Shown piece after piece: positions 37,187 through 52,205 of a stretch of 64,000 nucleotides of DNA. Both the position numbers and the translations under genes were made by a program. Origin of the DNA: Superficieibacter electus (GTDB lineage: Bacteria; Pseudomonadota; Gammaproteobacteria; Enterobacterales; Enterobacteriaceae); assembly GCF_002915575.1 (NCBI RefSeq), contig NZ_PQGD01000001.1, positions 62,001-126,000 on the forward strand. Direction: 5' to 3'. The notes under the pieces are model-generated. The model ran no database searches. It was not told where the DNA came from and saw only the letters and a program-made list of their open reading frames with translations. The number at the start of each line of letters is the position of its first letter. Positions within the stretch are counted from its first letter, which is position 1.

Positions 37187-38242
37187 TTACGCTGCCGCAG
37201 CGGCAAGCTTCGCTTTACGTTGCGGACGAACATACAGGAACCAGGACGCGGTCCAGACGCCAAGGATCATAAATATCAGGCCAATCCAGCCCTGCCAGGT
37301 GAGCATGGCGGTCATGACCAGCCCGTTGCCAATTGAGCAGCCACCCGCCATGCTGGCACCCACTCCCATTAACACGCCGCCGGACGCGCTGCGCAGCGTG
37401 GTGCCCACGTCAGCAGCACGCACGCGAAACTCGCGGCTGGCCTTCGCGGCGATGAACGATCCGAGGAAAATCCCCAGCACCAGGAATACCCCCCAGTTAA
37501 GGAATTTACTGTCGCCCGCCACCAGGAACTGCAAAATATTGGCCGTCGGCGAAGTGATGCCGAGGCCGAACATGCGCCCGGCCGCTTCGCTGCGCGGCCA
37601 CGCCAGTAGCGCAATCAGCCCGATCAGGGTCGCGGTGAAGAACGGATGCCAGCGTTTTTCAAACAGCAGGTGCGCCAGTCCCGTGCGGCGCGGCGGCAGG
37701 GTCGCTACGTTCAGCTTTGGTTTACGCAGCTCTTTTACTACCAGCCACGCGGTAATCACCAGCAGGAGCGCAATCAACGGCCAGACGGAGATGTTCAGCG
37801 TTTCAGCAATCGAGTTATGCGCGGTGCTCTGGCTTTTGAGGAACTGGTTCAGCCCGGCGGCATGCGCAGAGCGCATCACCGCACTCATCAGCATATAGGT
37901 GAACAGCGCAATCCAGCTGCCGATGAGCCCTTCGCCCGCGCGATACCAGGTCCCGGTGGCGCAGCCGCCCGCGTAGACGATACCGAGGCCGAAAATAAAC
38001 CCGCCGATCACCGTGCCGAGCCACGGGAATGCGCCCGCGTCATAGTGCAGAACGCCCATCTGAATAAGAGCAAAAACGCCTACGCTCTGAACAGAGATGG
38101 CAATCAGCAGGGCATAAAACATGCGGTTGTTTTTGGCAATATACATGTCGCGAAAGCCGCCGGTCAGGCAAAAACGACCGCGCTGCATCACAAATCCTAA
38201 TAGCGCGCCGCAAACCAGGCCGCTTAAAATCATCTGTAGCAT
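37187..38242 (-). CDS. tsuA: TsuA (YeeE), thiosulfate transporter
   Basis: A 351-residue membrane protein of the YeeE/YedE family. The conserved Cys residues sit in paired GGCxxGxG-like hairpins (YAGGCATGTWYRAGEG; SMAGGCSIGNGLV), which pass thiosulfate through the membrane. Followed after 18 bp by tsuB in one transcript. Confidence 0.94.
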   Translation of the reverse strand: MLQMILSGLVCGALLGFVMQRGRFCLTGGFRDMYIAKNNRMFYALLIAISVQSVGVFALIQMGVLHYDAGAFPWLGTVIGGFIFGLGIVYAGGCATGTWYRAGEGLIGSWIALFTYMLMSAVMRSAHAAGLNQFLKSQSTAHNSIAETLNISVWPLIALLLVITAWLVVKELRKPKLNVATLPPRRTGLAHLLFEKRWHPFFTATLIGLIALLAWPRSEAAGRMFGLGITSPTANILQFLVAGDSKFLNWGVFLVLGIFLGSFIAAKASREFRVRAADVGTTLRSASGGVLMGVGASMAGGCSIGNGLVMTAMLTWQGWIGLIFMILGVWTASWFLYVRPQRKAKLAAAAA

Positions 38243-38346
38243 AAGGGGTGAGTTATCCGGAAGATATCAGTCGGTAAATTATTCCTGACCTGTCCGGTGC
38301 AAACCAATAACCAAAGCCTCTAAACCATAACCATGAGTTATAAGAC

Positions 38347-38378
38347 ATAAAAAAACCGGAGAACGAGATCTCCGGTTT
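38347..38378 (-). terminator. Terminator of plaP
   Basis: AAACCGGAGA (38353-38362) and TCTCCGGTTT (38369-38378) form a perfect stem. On the minus strand it runs into a run of T residues. Confidence 0.75.
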
Positions 38379-38387
38379 CGGGGAATT

Positions 38388-38475
38388 GTGCCGCCTTGCC
38401 CGGCTGCGCTGCTTGCACGGGCCTACGGTCATGGCGTCCGTTGGCCGGGTCAGGCAAAGCCGTCACCCGGCACTA
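38388..38475. repeat. REP/BIME element between tsuA and plaP
   Basis: Inverted GC-rich units GCCCGGCTGCGCTGCTTGC...CGGGCCTAC and TTGGCCGGGTCAGGC...GTCACCCGGCA have the layout of an enterobacterial BIME. Confidence 0.65.
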
Positions 38476-38485
38476 CGCCTAATGA

Positions 38486-39844
38486 TCAGGCAACATCTTC
38501 GTACTGCGGTACGGGGCTGCGGAACACACGCGTAACGCAGGCCAGGTAAACCAGACCCACTGCGCCCCAAATCAGGCCAAGGATCATCGAGCTTTCTTCA
38601 AGGTTGACCCACAGTGCGCCCACGGTCAGCGCGCCACAGACCGGCAGAACCAGATAGTTAACGTGGTCTTTCAGCGTTTTATTACGCTTTTCACGTATCC
38701 AGAACTGGGAAATCACCGACAGGTTAACGAAGGTAAAAGCGACCAGCGCACCAAAGTTAATCAGCGCGGTAGCCGTCACCAGGTCGAATTTAATCGCCAG
38801 CAGGGCAATGGCCCCCACCAGCAGCACGTTCCATGCCGGGGTACGCCATTTCGGGTGCACATAGCCAAAGAAACGGCTCGGGAACACGCCGTCACGACCC
38901 ATCACGTACATCAGACGAGACACGCCCGCGTGCGCCGCCATCCCGGAAGCCAGTACGGTGACGCTGGAGAAAATCAGCACGCCCCACTGGAAGGTTTTCC
39001 CTGCCACGTACAGCATGATTTCAGGCTGCGACGCATCCGGATCTTTAAAGCGCGAGATGTCCGGGAAATAGAGTTGCAGGAAGTATGACGCAACGATAAA
39101 CACCAGCCCGCCAATCAGCGCGGTAAGGAAAATCGCTTTCGGGATCACGCGCTCGGCGTCTTTGGTCTCTTCTGAGAGCGAAGAAATACCGTCAAAGCCC
39201 AGGAACGAGAAGCACAGAATGGTCGCCCCGGTGATCATCGGCACCACGTGCGCGCCTTCAGACCAGAACGGACGGGTGCTGGTCAGGGTACCCGCGCCTT
39301 CGCCGTGATCAACGCCATAAATGATAAGCCCGACAATCACCGCCACGATGCCCATTTGCAGGATCACAATCAGGGTATTGAAGTTAGCAACGGTTTTGAT
39401 GCTGCGCAGGTTAGAGATGGTCATAAAGGCCACCAGCGCGACAACGAAAATCCACGACGGCACGGAGGGCACCAGCGCTTCAAAATAGATTTTTGCCAGC
39501 AGAATGTTGATCATCGGCATGAACAGATAGTCCAGCAGCGACGACCAGCCGACCATAAAGCCTACGACCGGGCTAATGGATTTCTGGGCATAAGTATAGG
39601 CAGAGCCAGCGGACGGGAAACGACGAACTAGTTTACCGTAGCTCAGCGCCGTAAAGAGGATCGCCACCAGCGCGAAGGCATACGCCGTCGCCACATGACC
39701 ATCCGTCAAACCAGAGACAATGCCGAACGTATCGAACAGCGTCATCGGCTGCATATAGGCAAGACCCATCATAACAACCGGAATCAGCGTAAGCGTTTTA
39801 CGCAATTCCACGCGAGAGGTGTTTGGAGTAACGTTATGCGACAT
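38486..39844 (-). CDS. plaP: PlaP (YeeF), putrescine importer
   Basis: A 452-residue APC-family amine permease with 12 hydrophobic segments, aligning end to end with E. coli PlaP ([18 protein letters not shown] ... PVPQYEDVA). It imports putrescine by proton symport. The start at 39844 gives the E. coli N-terminus. In E. coli a LysR gene, yeeY, lies upstream; it is absent here. Confidence 0.95.
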   Translation of the reverse strand: MSHNVTPNTSRVELRKTLTLIPVVMMGLAYMQPMTLFDTFGIVSGLTDGHVATAYAFALVAILFTALSYGKLVRRFPSAGSAYTYAQKSISPVVGFMVGWSSLLDYLFMPMINILLAKIYFEALVPSVPSWIFVVALVAFMTISNLRSIKTVANFNTLIVILQMGIVAVIVGLIIYGVDHGEGAGTLTSTRPFWSEGAHVVPMITGATILCFSFLGFDGISSLSEETKDAERVIPKAIFLTALIGGLVFIVASYFLQLYFPDISRFKDPDASQPEIMLYVAGKTFQWGVLIFSSVTVLASGMAAHAGVSRLMYVMGRDGVFPSRFFGYVHPKWRTPAWNVLLVGAIALLAIKFDLVTATALINFGALVAFTFVNLSVISQFWIREKRNKTLKDHVNYLVLPVCGALTVGALWVNLEESSMILGLIWGAVGLVYLACVTRVFRSPVPQYEDVA

Positions 39845-39991
39845 GGTCATTCCCCTTTTCGGCGAATGCCGTCGCGTAAACAAAAAATTGCCCCATTTTC
39901 AGGATTCCTCAGCGACAACAACTGTCGGTTTTTAGTAAATATCTATCCGGAACGAAGCCCGGCCTCTTGGTATTGAATGAGTGTCTTTATG

Positions 39992-40023
39992 CAAAAAAAT
40001 AACCGACGCGTTTAACGTCGGTT
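39992..40023 (-). terminator. Terminator downstream of yeeZ
   Basis: AACCGACG (40001-40008) and CGTCGGTT (40016-40023) pair. On the minus strand the hairpin is followed by ATTTTTTT. It lies between yeeZ and plaP, both read leftward. Confidence 0.7.
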
Positions 40024-40180
40024 AGTTTCATTTTTTGCAGGCGGCGTATTTTGCCCCAACTTAAGGCGCGATGACAAGAGAATGTGAGGCAGATCATCCA
40101 TTAACGTTAATTAACTGGCTGATTTTTAAGCCCTCACTACATTATTAGAAGTATTAATAGCACTATTTGCTAAAAACACT

Positions 40181-41005
40181 CTATTCCATCGGCATGATCA
40201 GCGGATCGGGGAACTGATAGTCAAAGCCCAGCTCGTGGCAAATGCGGCTTCCATCAATCAGTTTTCCTTTATTCTCCTCAGGCCCCGGGGTAAACACTGG
40301 CGGCTCCAGTCCCAGTTCACGGGCCATTTGCGGATAAAACACCGCACGGGACGGGTGCTGCGGCGCGCAGATATTATATATATGCCCGCCTTTAGGTGTC
40401 TGGAGCAGTAAGGTAATGGCGGCGACCACGTCTTCCAGATGCACAAGGTTTACGCCCTGCTGCCCGTCTGGCGCGGTTTTCCCGGCAAAGAAACGTCCTG
40501 GATGCCGCCCCGGCCCCACTAACCCGGCAAGACGAAGGATATCAACCGAGGTACCCGGCAGATGATGCAGCCAGTCCTCCAGCTCTTTCAGCACCCGCCC
40601 GCTGGCGGTGACGGGTTCGCGCGGTGCATTTTCCTTCATTAATCCCTGGGCGTTACCGTAGACTGATGTGGAGCTGGTAAAAATAATGCGCTTCACCTGA
40701 TATGCCAGCGCGCTGTCAACGATCTCCTGTACCGCCTGGAAATAAAAATCTTCCCCCGGTCCACTGCGCCGTGCTGGCAGCGTGATCACCAGCGCGTCAA
40801 CGTTCATTAACGCTTCCAGATCGTCAGTCTCGCAGACCAGTTCCGGCTCCAGACGCAGCAGATAACTGTCGATCCCGCACATCCGCGCGGCCTCAACCCC
40901 ATCGGGCGTGGTTTTACTGCCAGCGATCTGCCATCCTCGCACCGTGAGTGAAAGCGCCAGCGGCATCCCCAGCCATCCTAAACCGACAATTGCGATCTTT
41001 TTCAC
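40181..41005 (-). CDS. yeeZ: YeeZ, NAD(P)-binding epimerase-like protein
   Basis: A 274-residue extended-SDR-like protein, MKKIAIVGLGWLGMPLAL, with a GxGxxG Rossmann start and FTSSTSVYG (Tyr-containing active-site region). Conserved in enterobacteria next to the his operon. The reaction is not established. Confidence 0.93.
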   Translation of the reverse strand: MKKIAIVGLGWLGMPLALSLTVRGWQIAGSKTTPDGVEAARMCGIDSYLLRLEPELVCETDDLEALMNVDALVITLPARRSGPGEDFYFQAVQEIVDSALAYQVKRIIFTSSTSVYGNAQGLMKENAPREPVTASGRVLKELEDWLHHLPGTSVDILRLAGLVGPGRHPGRFFAGKTAPDGQQGVNLVHLEDVVAAITLLLQTPKGGHIYNICAPQHPSRAVFYPQMARELGLEPPVFTPGPEENKGKLIDGSRICHELGFDYQFPDPLIMPME

Positions 41006-41110
41006 GGCTTCTCTCCTTAACGTAAGCGGTTTTTATAAGGCTACGCCACCCTGACGGAACTGACAATTCAGCGGATGAATATGAAATGCGTTAAAGTTGA
41101 AAAAAAGGGC

Positions 41111-41140
41111 TTGCCATTCTCAGGTGAAGTAGTTTAGGTT
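41111..41140 (+). promoter_or_regulatory. his operon promoter
   Basis: -35 TTGCCA (41111-41116) and -10 TAGGTT (41135-41140) with an 18-bp spacer, ahead of the leader peptide. The -10 equals the well-studied Salmonella his promoter. Confidence 0.75.
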
Positions 41141-41177
41141 TAAAGCAACACATGAATAAGCATTCATCGGAATTACT

Positions 41178-41228
41178 ATGATCAGCGTTCAATTTAAACA
41201 CCACCATCATCACCATCATCCTGACTAG
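41178..41228 (+). CDS. hisL: HisL, his operon leader peptide
   Basis: A 16-residue peptide, [16 protein letters not shown], with seven consecutive His codons. Ribosome stalling at these codons when charged tRNA-His is low prevents the downstream terminator from forming. Residues 2-3 (Ile-Ser) differ from the E. coli Thr-Arg. Confidence 0.97.
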   Translation: MISVQFKHHHHHHHPD

Positions 41229-41288
41229 TCTTTCAGGCGATGTGTGCTGGAAGACATTCAGATCTTCCAGTGGTGCATGAACGCAAGA

Positions 41289-41328
41289 AAAAGCCCCCGG
41301 AAGATCGCCTTCCGGGGGCTTTTTTTTG
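41289..41328 (+). terminator. his attenuator
   Basis: AGCCCCCGGAAG (41292-41303) and CTTCCGGGGGCT (41309-41320), followed by a T-run, form the terminator stem of the his attenuator, 35 bp before hisG. Confidence 0.95.
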
Positions 41329-41362
41329 GACAGAATTCAGACAGGATAATGAGGACCACAGA

Positions 41363-42262
41363 ATGTTAGATAACACCCGTTTACGCATAGCTATTCAGAA
41401 GTCAGGCCGTCTCAGCGATGATTCACGCGAATTACTGGCCCGCAGCGGCATTAAAATTAACCTGCACACTCAGCGTCTGATTGCGCTGGCGGAAAATATG
41501 CCCATCGATATTCTGCGCGTGCGTGATGACGATATTCCGGGGCTGGTGATGGATGGCGTGGTGGACCTCGGTATTATCGGTGAGAACGTTCTGGAAGAAG
41601 AGCTACTGACCCGCCGCGCGCAGGGCGAAGATCCGCGTTACTTTACCCTGCGACGCCTGGATTTTGGCGGCTGCCGCCTGTCGCTAGCGACCCCGGCCGA
41701 TGAAGCCTGGGACGGCCCGGCGATGCTGAACGGCAAACGTATTGCGACCTCGTATCCGCACCTGCTGAAGCGTTATCTCGACCAGAAAGGCATCGCCTTT
41801 AAATCCTGTCTGCTGAACGGCTCGGTTGAAGTGGCTCCCCGCGCTGGTCTGGCGGATGCGATTTGCGATCTGGTCTCAACCGGCGCGACGCTTGAAGCAA
41901 ACGGCCTGCGTGAAGTCGAGGTGATTTACCGCTCGAAAGCCTGTTTGATCCAGCGCGACGGCGAGATGGACGACAGCAAACAACAGTTGATTGACAAACT
42001 GCTGACCCGAATTCAGGGCGTGATCCAGGCGCGTGAATCGAAATACATCATGATGCATGCGCCAACCGAGCGTCTGGAAGAAGTGGTCGCCCTGCTACCC
42101 GGTGCGGAACGTCCGACCATTCTGCCGCTGGCGGGCGATCAGCAGCGCGTGGCGATGCACATGGTGAGTAGCGAAACCCTGTTCTGGGAGACGATGGAAA
42201 AACTGAAGGCGCTGGGGGCTGGTTCGATTCTGGTGCTGCCGATTGAGAAGATGATGGAATAA
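41363..42262 (+). CDS. hisG: HisG, ATP phosphoribosyltransferase
   Basis: A 299-residue long-form enzyme that joins ATP and PRPP as the first, feedback-inhibited step of histidine synthesis. It has a periplasmic-binding-like catalytic core and a C-terminal ACT-like regulatory domain. The ATG at 41363 gives the E. coli length and the known start [17 protein letters not shown]. The unusual point is the 479-bp gap before hisD. Confidence 0.97.
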   Translation: MLDNTRLRIAIQKSGRLSDDSRELLARSGIKINLHTQRLIALAENMPIDILRVRDDDIPGLVMDGVVDLGIIGENVLEEELLTRRAQGEDPRYFTLRRLDFGGCRLSLATPADEAWDGPAMLNGKRIATSYPHLLKRYLDQKGIAFKSCLLNGSVEVAPRAGLADAICDLVSTGATLEANGLREVEVIYRSKACLIQRDGEMDDSKQQLIDKLLTRIQGVIQARESKYIMMHAPTERLEEVVALLPGAERPTILPLAGDQQRVAMHMVSSETLFWETMEKLKALGAGSILVLPIEKMME

Positions 42263-42276
42263 GCGGCGTCGGCAAA

Positions 42277-42311
42277 CCTGCCCGGTGGCGCTGCGCTTAC
42301 CGGGCCTACAA
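42277..42311. repeat. Inverted REP unit heading the hisG-hisD array
   Basis: CTGCCCGGTGGCGCTGCGCTTACCGGGCCTAC is the same REP core as in the array that follows, but in the opposite orientation. Together they would form a BIME-type structure. Confidence 0.7.
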
Positions 42312-42360
42312 CAGGCAGGCAAAACGGTAGTCCATACAAACCGGCAAACAGCCGCAAAGT

Positions 42361-42708
42361 CGGATATCCATCCACAGGCCGGATAAGCGCAGCGTCACCC
42401 GGCAGGCAGGCGCAAAGACGGATATCCATCCACAGGCCGGGTAAGCAAAGCGCCACCCGGCAAACAGCCGCATAGTCGGATATCCATCCGTAGGCCGGGT
42501 AAGCGTAGCGCCACCCGGCAGGCAGGCGCAAAGACGTATATCCATCCACAGGCCGGGTAAGCGTAGCGCCACCCGGCAGGCAGGCGCAAAAACGGATATT
42601 CATCCGTAGGCCGGGTAAGCGCAGCGCCACCCGGCAGGCAGCCGCAAAGTCGGATATCCATCCGTAGGCCGGGTAAGCGTAGCGCCACCCGGCAGGCAGG
42701 CGCAAAGA
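42361..42708 (+). repeat. Six tandem 58-bp REP-containing repeats inside the his operon
   Basis: Six units begin at 42361, 42419, 42477, 42535, 42593 and 42651 with an exact 58-bp period. Each opens with CGGATATCCATCC (slightly varied) and holds the REP palindrome GGCCGGGTAAGCG...CGCCACCCGGC. It then ends in one of two linker types, GGCAGGCAGGCGCAAAGAC or GGCAAACAGCCGCAAAGT. A partial unit lies at about 42340-42360. Divergence is a few bases per unit, which indicates recent expansion. Each palindrome can form a hairpin in the his mRNA. Reading frames through this array are artefacts of repetition. Confidence 0.95.
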
Positions 42709-42741
42709 CTGGCGTTCAGCACAAACAGACAGGGTAATCAT

Positions 42742-48249
<5,508 letters not shown>

Positions 48250-48256
<7 letters not shown>

Positions 48257-48861
48257 CTGAGGAACAACGCGCAGCGCTGGACTGGGAAAAAACCGACGGG
48301 CTGCTGCCGGTGGTGGTACAGCACGCGGTGTCCGGCGAGGTGTTAATGCTGGGCTATATGAACCAGGATGCACTGGCAAAGACCGAAGAAAGCGGCAAGG
48401 TCACCTTTTACTCCCGCACAAAGCAGCGCTTATGGACCAAGGGCGAAACCTCCGGTCATTTTTTAAAGGTGGTGAGCATTACGCCGGATTGCGATAACGA
48501 CACCCTGCTGGCGCTGGTGAACCCCATCGGGCCGACCTGCCATAAAGGCACCTCCAGCTGCTTCGGCAAGGCCAGCCATCAATGGCTGTTTCTGTATCAG
48601 CTTGAGCAGTTGCTGGCCGAGAGAAAGACCGCCGATCCTGTGAGTTCCTATACGGCAAAACTGTACGCCAGCGGGACTAAGCGTATTGCGCAGAAGGTGG
48701 GAGAAGAAGGCGTGGAAACCGCGCTGGCTGCCACGGTGCATGACCGCTTTGAGCTGACTAACGAGGCGTCGGATTTGATGTATCACCTGCTGGTGCTGCT
48801 GCAGGATCAGGAGCTGGATTTGACGGCGGTGATTGAGAATTTGCGGGGAAGGCATCAGTAA
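48250..48861 (+). CDS. hisI: HisI (HisIE), PR-AMP cyclohydrolase / PR-ATP pyrophosphatase
   Basis: A 203-residue fusion. The N-terminal cyclohydrolase has zinc Cys residues in [12 protein letters not shown]; the C-terminal pyrophosphatase has [18 protein letters not shown]. It catalyses steps 2 and 3 of the pathway. Last his gene; a bidirectional hairpin follows. Confidence 0.97.
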
Positions 48862-48869
48862 AAAATACA

Positions 48870-48896
48870 GCGGTCAACATAACGTATGTTGACCGC
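48870..48896. terminator. Bidirectional hairpin between hisI and wzy
   Basis: GCGGTCAACATA and TATGTTGACCGC form a perfect 12-bp stem with an ACG loop. On the minus strand a T-rich run follows (TGTATTTTTT), terminating the wzy transcript. On the plus strand it lies nine bases after hisI. Confidence 0.8.
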
Positions 48897-48903
48897 CAGT
48901 GTT

Positions 48904-50031
48904 TTACCGATTCATTTGCGTATAAAAGTAACGTTTACGATAAAACAGATCGATATGCTTTCTTAGACTACCGGTTTTATCAAACTCAATGCCATTGGTT
49001 TTGATAAACATCAGCAGATAAAAAATGATAACGACGCTCGTTTCTGCCCTTGCCATGATCGCCTCTGTAAATCCATAACAGATCAGCGAAAAGACCAGCA
49101 CGATAAAGTACTTATTAGGGTTATTGAGGATGGCCTGGTAAAGCATCCAGGTAAAAGGAATGATAAAAAATAAGCCGAGCGCACTCATTAGTATCAGATA
49201 GGAGTTATCGAGAGCATAATCCGGAAGCGCCGATCCAAATACATAATTGTAGGAATTAAGCGAGCTAAGATAATCATAAAAATAACTTAATCTTCCACTC
49301 AACATATAATCTAAATCGCCACCATGGTAATCCCACGGCAAAAACAAGGATATCGCCAGTAAAGTGACAGGCACCAGGGGCAAGTAGAAAACCACCAAAT
49401 AGCGAAACAAGCCAATAGAAATGGCGACGTAAAAAATTAATGAAACAATCATCGCATAACCCGGCGTACGGGAATCTGCCAGGAAAGGTACACAGATGAA
49501 GAATACCAGAAGTATATTAGTAAACCAGCGAATAACGGAAGGTATTCTACCAGAAAGATATCCTTTACAGGCAAACAGAGTCATAAAGCAGGAATAAGCA
49601 ATCATCCCCGGATAGTTTGCCGACCAGAAGCCCATATTATTTCTATAGCGTCCAGTCTCAGGGATATAGACGATATCGGGATGGATGATGCCTTTGATGA
49701 CTAACGCGGTGAAAAGCAGCGAAAACATTAATGTTGAATAATAAACAACTTCAATACTTTTAACCGCGCCTTTACGCCTTAACAGATAAATAAACCATAG
49801 TGTAAAAATCAGGTTGATACAGGATTGGTTAAAGTTAAAGAGGAAAAAAACGGCAAGTACCACGCTACCGACGATCAGATTTAACTCTATATCAAGGTTT
49901 TTGATATAATAAATAACTATAATTATACCAATAGTGGCTCTTAATAACATTCCTGTTCGGTCGTCTATCACTTCCAGACCACTAATCAACAGCGAATTTG
50001 TTTGCATTAAAAACAATAAGAGTGCTGTCAT
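48904..50031 (-). CDS. wzy: Wzy-like O-antigen polymerase
   Basis: A 375-residue, AT-rich gene for a protein with about ten membrane segments. It has a large periplasmic loop between hydrophobic helices (DYHGGDLDYMLSGRLSYFYDYLSS) of the kind seen in Wzy and O-antigen ligases. No other polymerase lies in the cluster, so Wzy is favoured over WaaL. It is downstream of wzz and next to hisI, outside the glycosyltransferase block. Sequence in this family varies too much for a firmer name. Confidence 0.75.
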   Translation of the reverse strand: MTALLLFLMQTNSLLISGLEVIDDRTGMLLRATIGIIIVIYYIKNLDIELNLIVGSVVLAVFFLFNFNQSCINLIFTLWFIYLLRRKGAVKSIEVVYYSTLMFSLLFTALVIKGIIHPDIVYIPETGRYRNNMGFWSANYPGMIAYSCFMTLFACKGYLSGRIPSVIRWFTNILLVFFICVPFLADSRTPGYAMIVSLIFYVAISIGLFRYLVVFYLPLVPVTLLAISLFLPWDYHGGDLDYMLSGRLSYFYDYLSSLNSYNYVFGSALPDYALDNSYLILMSALGLFFIIPFTWMLYQAILNNPNKYFIVLVFSLICYGFTEAIMARAETSVVIIFYLLMFIKTNGIEFDKTGSLRKHIDLFYRKRYFYTQMNR

Positions 50032-50204
50032 ATTATACGAAAATAGTTAATGTCATTAGAATATTTACCGGCATAAGATACGTCGTTAAAACTGTATCTG
50101 CCAGAAAACAATATACGTTACACCACCCTCCCTGGTAGTGTAATGGCTGGTCCGGCAAGCATCAATAAAATGATTGCAATACTTACCAGGAATCTTACTG
50201 CCTG

Positions 50205-51185
50205 TCATACATTTGCTTTATAATCACGCAATGCATTACGGGTTAATACAACACCAGCACCGATCATCAGCCCCAGGAATAAGCCAATAGCTACTGTTAA
50301 AGCACGTTTCGGACTGTCGCGGCGCACCGGCAATTTTGGCTTCATAACGTAACGATAAGAATGCAATTCAGAATCATCAATCTTAAGCGTATTGATTGCC
50401 ATCAACGTCTGACGAGTCGCATAATAATCATCTGACAGTGCTAACGGGCGCGACTCTTCGTTTTTAACCATAGAAGCTAACGCATCGCTACCGAGCAAGA
50501 ACATTGTATCCTGAGAAACTTGTTCAGCTTGTTGTGCCTGAGGCAATTTAATATTCGCCTGATTCGCCACGGTAAGCGCCTGATTAATTTGCGCCATCCG
50601 CTGATCCTTTTGCTCCTTAGCAATAGTCTCCTGGCGGGTTGAGGTTTGTTGTAGCTCTGCTGAACGAGCTTTAATATTCATCTGGAGATCGGCGCGTAGC
50701 TCTTTCGCTACTTCATCATCGACCTGTTGAATAGTCTCAGCTAACATTCTCTGCGCCAGTGCTGGTCCCTGATCAACATAAGATACTTTTATTGGGAGTC
50801 CCTGATCTTTCACGGCCGGTACGATATCAATAATTTTTTTATCTTCCCGATCGTTAACCGTCTCGGCAAGTGCTGAGAACGCAGCATTAAAGCGCTGAAT
50901 AAAGTCCTGCTGAATGTTGGCCAGACCTGGGGCAGCAGGTCCGTACATGATATTCATTGCATTGCTATAAGCATTGATTTGACCAGCATCAGGTGCCGTA
51001 ATAATTGACGTAGAGGTCCATTTCTCCTTCGCAATAAAAATATAACCCACCGATAAGACAATGCCGATAATAACCCAGATGGCAATTGTTTTTTTACCAT
51101 GCCAAAGCTGCACCAGAAGGTCTATTAAATTAACCTGCTGGCGCTTTTTTGTGCGATTAACGTAACGCGTACTGGACTGATTCAT
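50205..51185 (-). CDS. wzzB: WzzB, O-antigen chain-length regulator
   Basis: A 326-residue polysaccharide co-polymerase. A first membrane helix lies at about 36-55, a long periplasmic coiled-coil region follows, and a second helix lies at about 297-317 with a Pro-rich entry (MKPKLPVRRDSPKRA). It sets the modal length of Wzy products. It follows rmlA after a hairpin and may have its own promoter. Confidence 0.93.
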   Translation of the reverse strand: MNQSSTRYVNRTKKRQQVNLIDLLVQLWHGKKTIAIWVIIGIVLSVGYIFIAKEKWTSTSIITAPDAGQINAYSNAMNIMYGPAAPGLANIQQDFIQRFNAAFSALAETVNDREDKKIIDIVPAVKDQGLPIKVSYVDQGPALAQRMLAETIQQVDDEVAKELRADLQMNIKARSAELQQTSTRQETIAKEQKDQRMAQINQALTVANQANIKLPQAQQAEQVSQDTMFLLGSDALASMVKNEESRPLALSDDYYATRQTLMAINTLKIDDSELHSYRYVMKPKLPVRRDSPKRALTVAIGLFLGLMIGAGVVLTRNALRDYKANV

Positions 51186-51269
51186 ATTAACCTTAAATGG
51201 AAATAATCATTCAAACTGATCGGAACGTAAATATTACTACGTGATATATCCTGCAAAGGAAGGTAATAA

Positions 51270-51297
51270 CAACAGCCTGAAAATATCCAGGCTGTTG
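51270..51297 (-). terminator. Hairpin between rmlA and wzzB
   Basis: CAACAGCCTG and CAGGCTGTTG form a perfect 10-bp stem in the 117-bp gap. It lacks a strong T-run, so it may attenuate rather than stop the long transcript. Confidence 0.5.
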
Positions 51298-51302
51298 AGA
51301 AA

Positions 51303-52181
51303 TTAATTAGTAGCCACTAATTTGATAAGGTACTTACCATAGTTATTTTTCGCCAGCGGTTCCGCCAGTTTGTGAACCTGTTCAGCGTTAATAAACCCCT
51401 TGCGGTAAGCAATTTCTTCCGGGCACGCTACTTTCAGGCCCTGACGTTCTTCGATAGTCGCAATAAAGTTGCTGGCCTCGATCAGGCTCTGGTGCGTACC
51501 CGTATCCAGCCAGGCATAGCCACGCCCCATCATCTCGACGGAAAGCTTACCCTGCTCCAGATAAAGCTGGTTGATATCAGTGATCTCAAGCTCACCGCGC
51601 GCTGACGGCTTCAGATTTTTTGCGAGAGAGACAACTTCGTTGTCATAGAAATACAGACCAGTAACAGCATAATTGCTCTTCGGTTTGACTGGCTTCTCTT
51701 CCAGTGAAATAGCCTTACCATTTTCATCAAACTCCGCCACGCCGTAGCGCTCCGGATCGTTGACATGATATGCAAATACGGTTGCGCCAGACGGTTGGTT
51801 CACGGCATTAGAAAGCAATTTAGGCAGGTCGTGACCGTAGAAAATATTGTCACCCAGTACCAGAGCGCAGCTATCGTTACCGATAAACTCCTCACCAATA
51901 ATGAAAGCCTGGGCAAGGCCGTCCGGACTTTCCTGCACTTTATATTGCAGGTTGAGGCCCCACTGGCTGCCATCGCCGAGCAACTGCTCAAAACGCGGCG
52001 TATCCTGCGGCGTACTGATAATCAGAATATCGCGAATACCGGCGAGCATCAGGGTGGTCAGTGGATAGTAAATCATCGGTTTGTCATAAATTGGCAGCAA
52101 TTGTTTACTCACCGCCATAGTGACCGGGTAAAGACGCGTGCCCGAGCCACCAGCCAGAATAATACCTTTACGAGTTGTCAT
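51303..52181 (-). CDS. rmlA: RmlA, glucose-1-phosphate thymidylyltransferase
   Basis: A 292-residue nucleotidyltransferase, [19 protein letters not shown], with the GGSGTRL loop and EKP motif. It makes dTDP-glucose, first step of dTDP-L-rhamnose synthesis. Fourth of the rml genes in transcription order. Confidence 0.96.
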   Translation of the reverse strand: MTTRKGIILAGGSGTRLYPVTMAVSKQLLPIYDKPMIYYPLTTLMLAGIRDILIISTPQDTPRFEQLLGDGSQWGLNLQYKVQESPDGLAQAFIIGEEFIGNDSCALVLGDNIFYGHDLPKLLSNAVNQPSGATVFAYHVNDPERYGVAEFDENGKAISLEEKPVKPKSNYAVTGLYFYDNEVVSLAKNLKPSARGELEITDINQLYLEQGKLSVEMMGRGYAWLDTGTHQSLIEASNFIATIEERQGLKVACPEEIAYRKGFINAEQVHKLAEPLAKNNYGKYLIKLVATN

Positions 52182-52205
52182 TGTTTTATCTCTGTTGTTC
52201 TTGTA

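Noticed and set aside
42361-42708. CRISPR array
   Set aside because: Regular 58-bp period, but the whole unit is repeated with no unique spacers, and the core is a REP palindrome. No cas genes are present.
42139-42741. Long minus-strand reading frame with repeated LRLPGL..MDIR..CLPGG units, resembling a repeat protein
   Set aside because: It is produced by the 58-bp REP array and the end of hisG. Frames shift among copies because 58 is not a multiple of three, and no ribosome site is seen.
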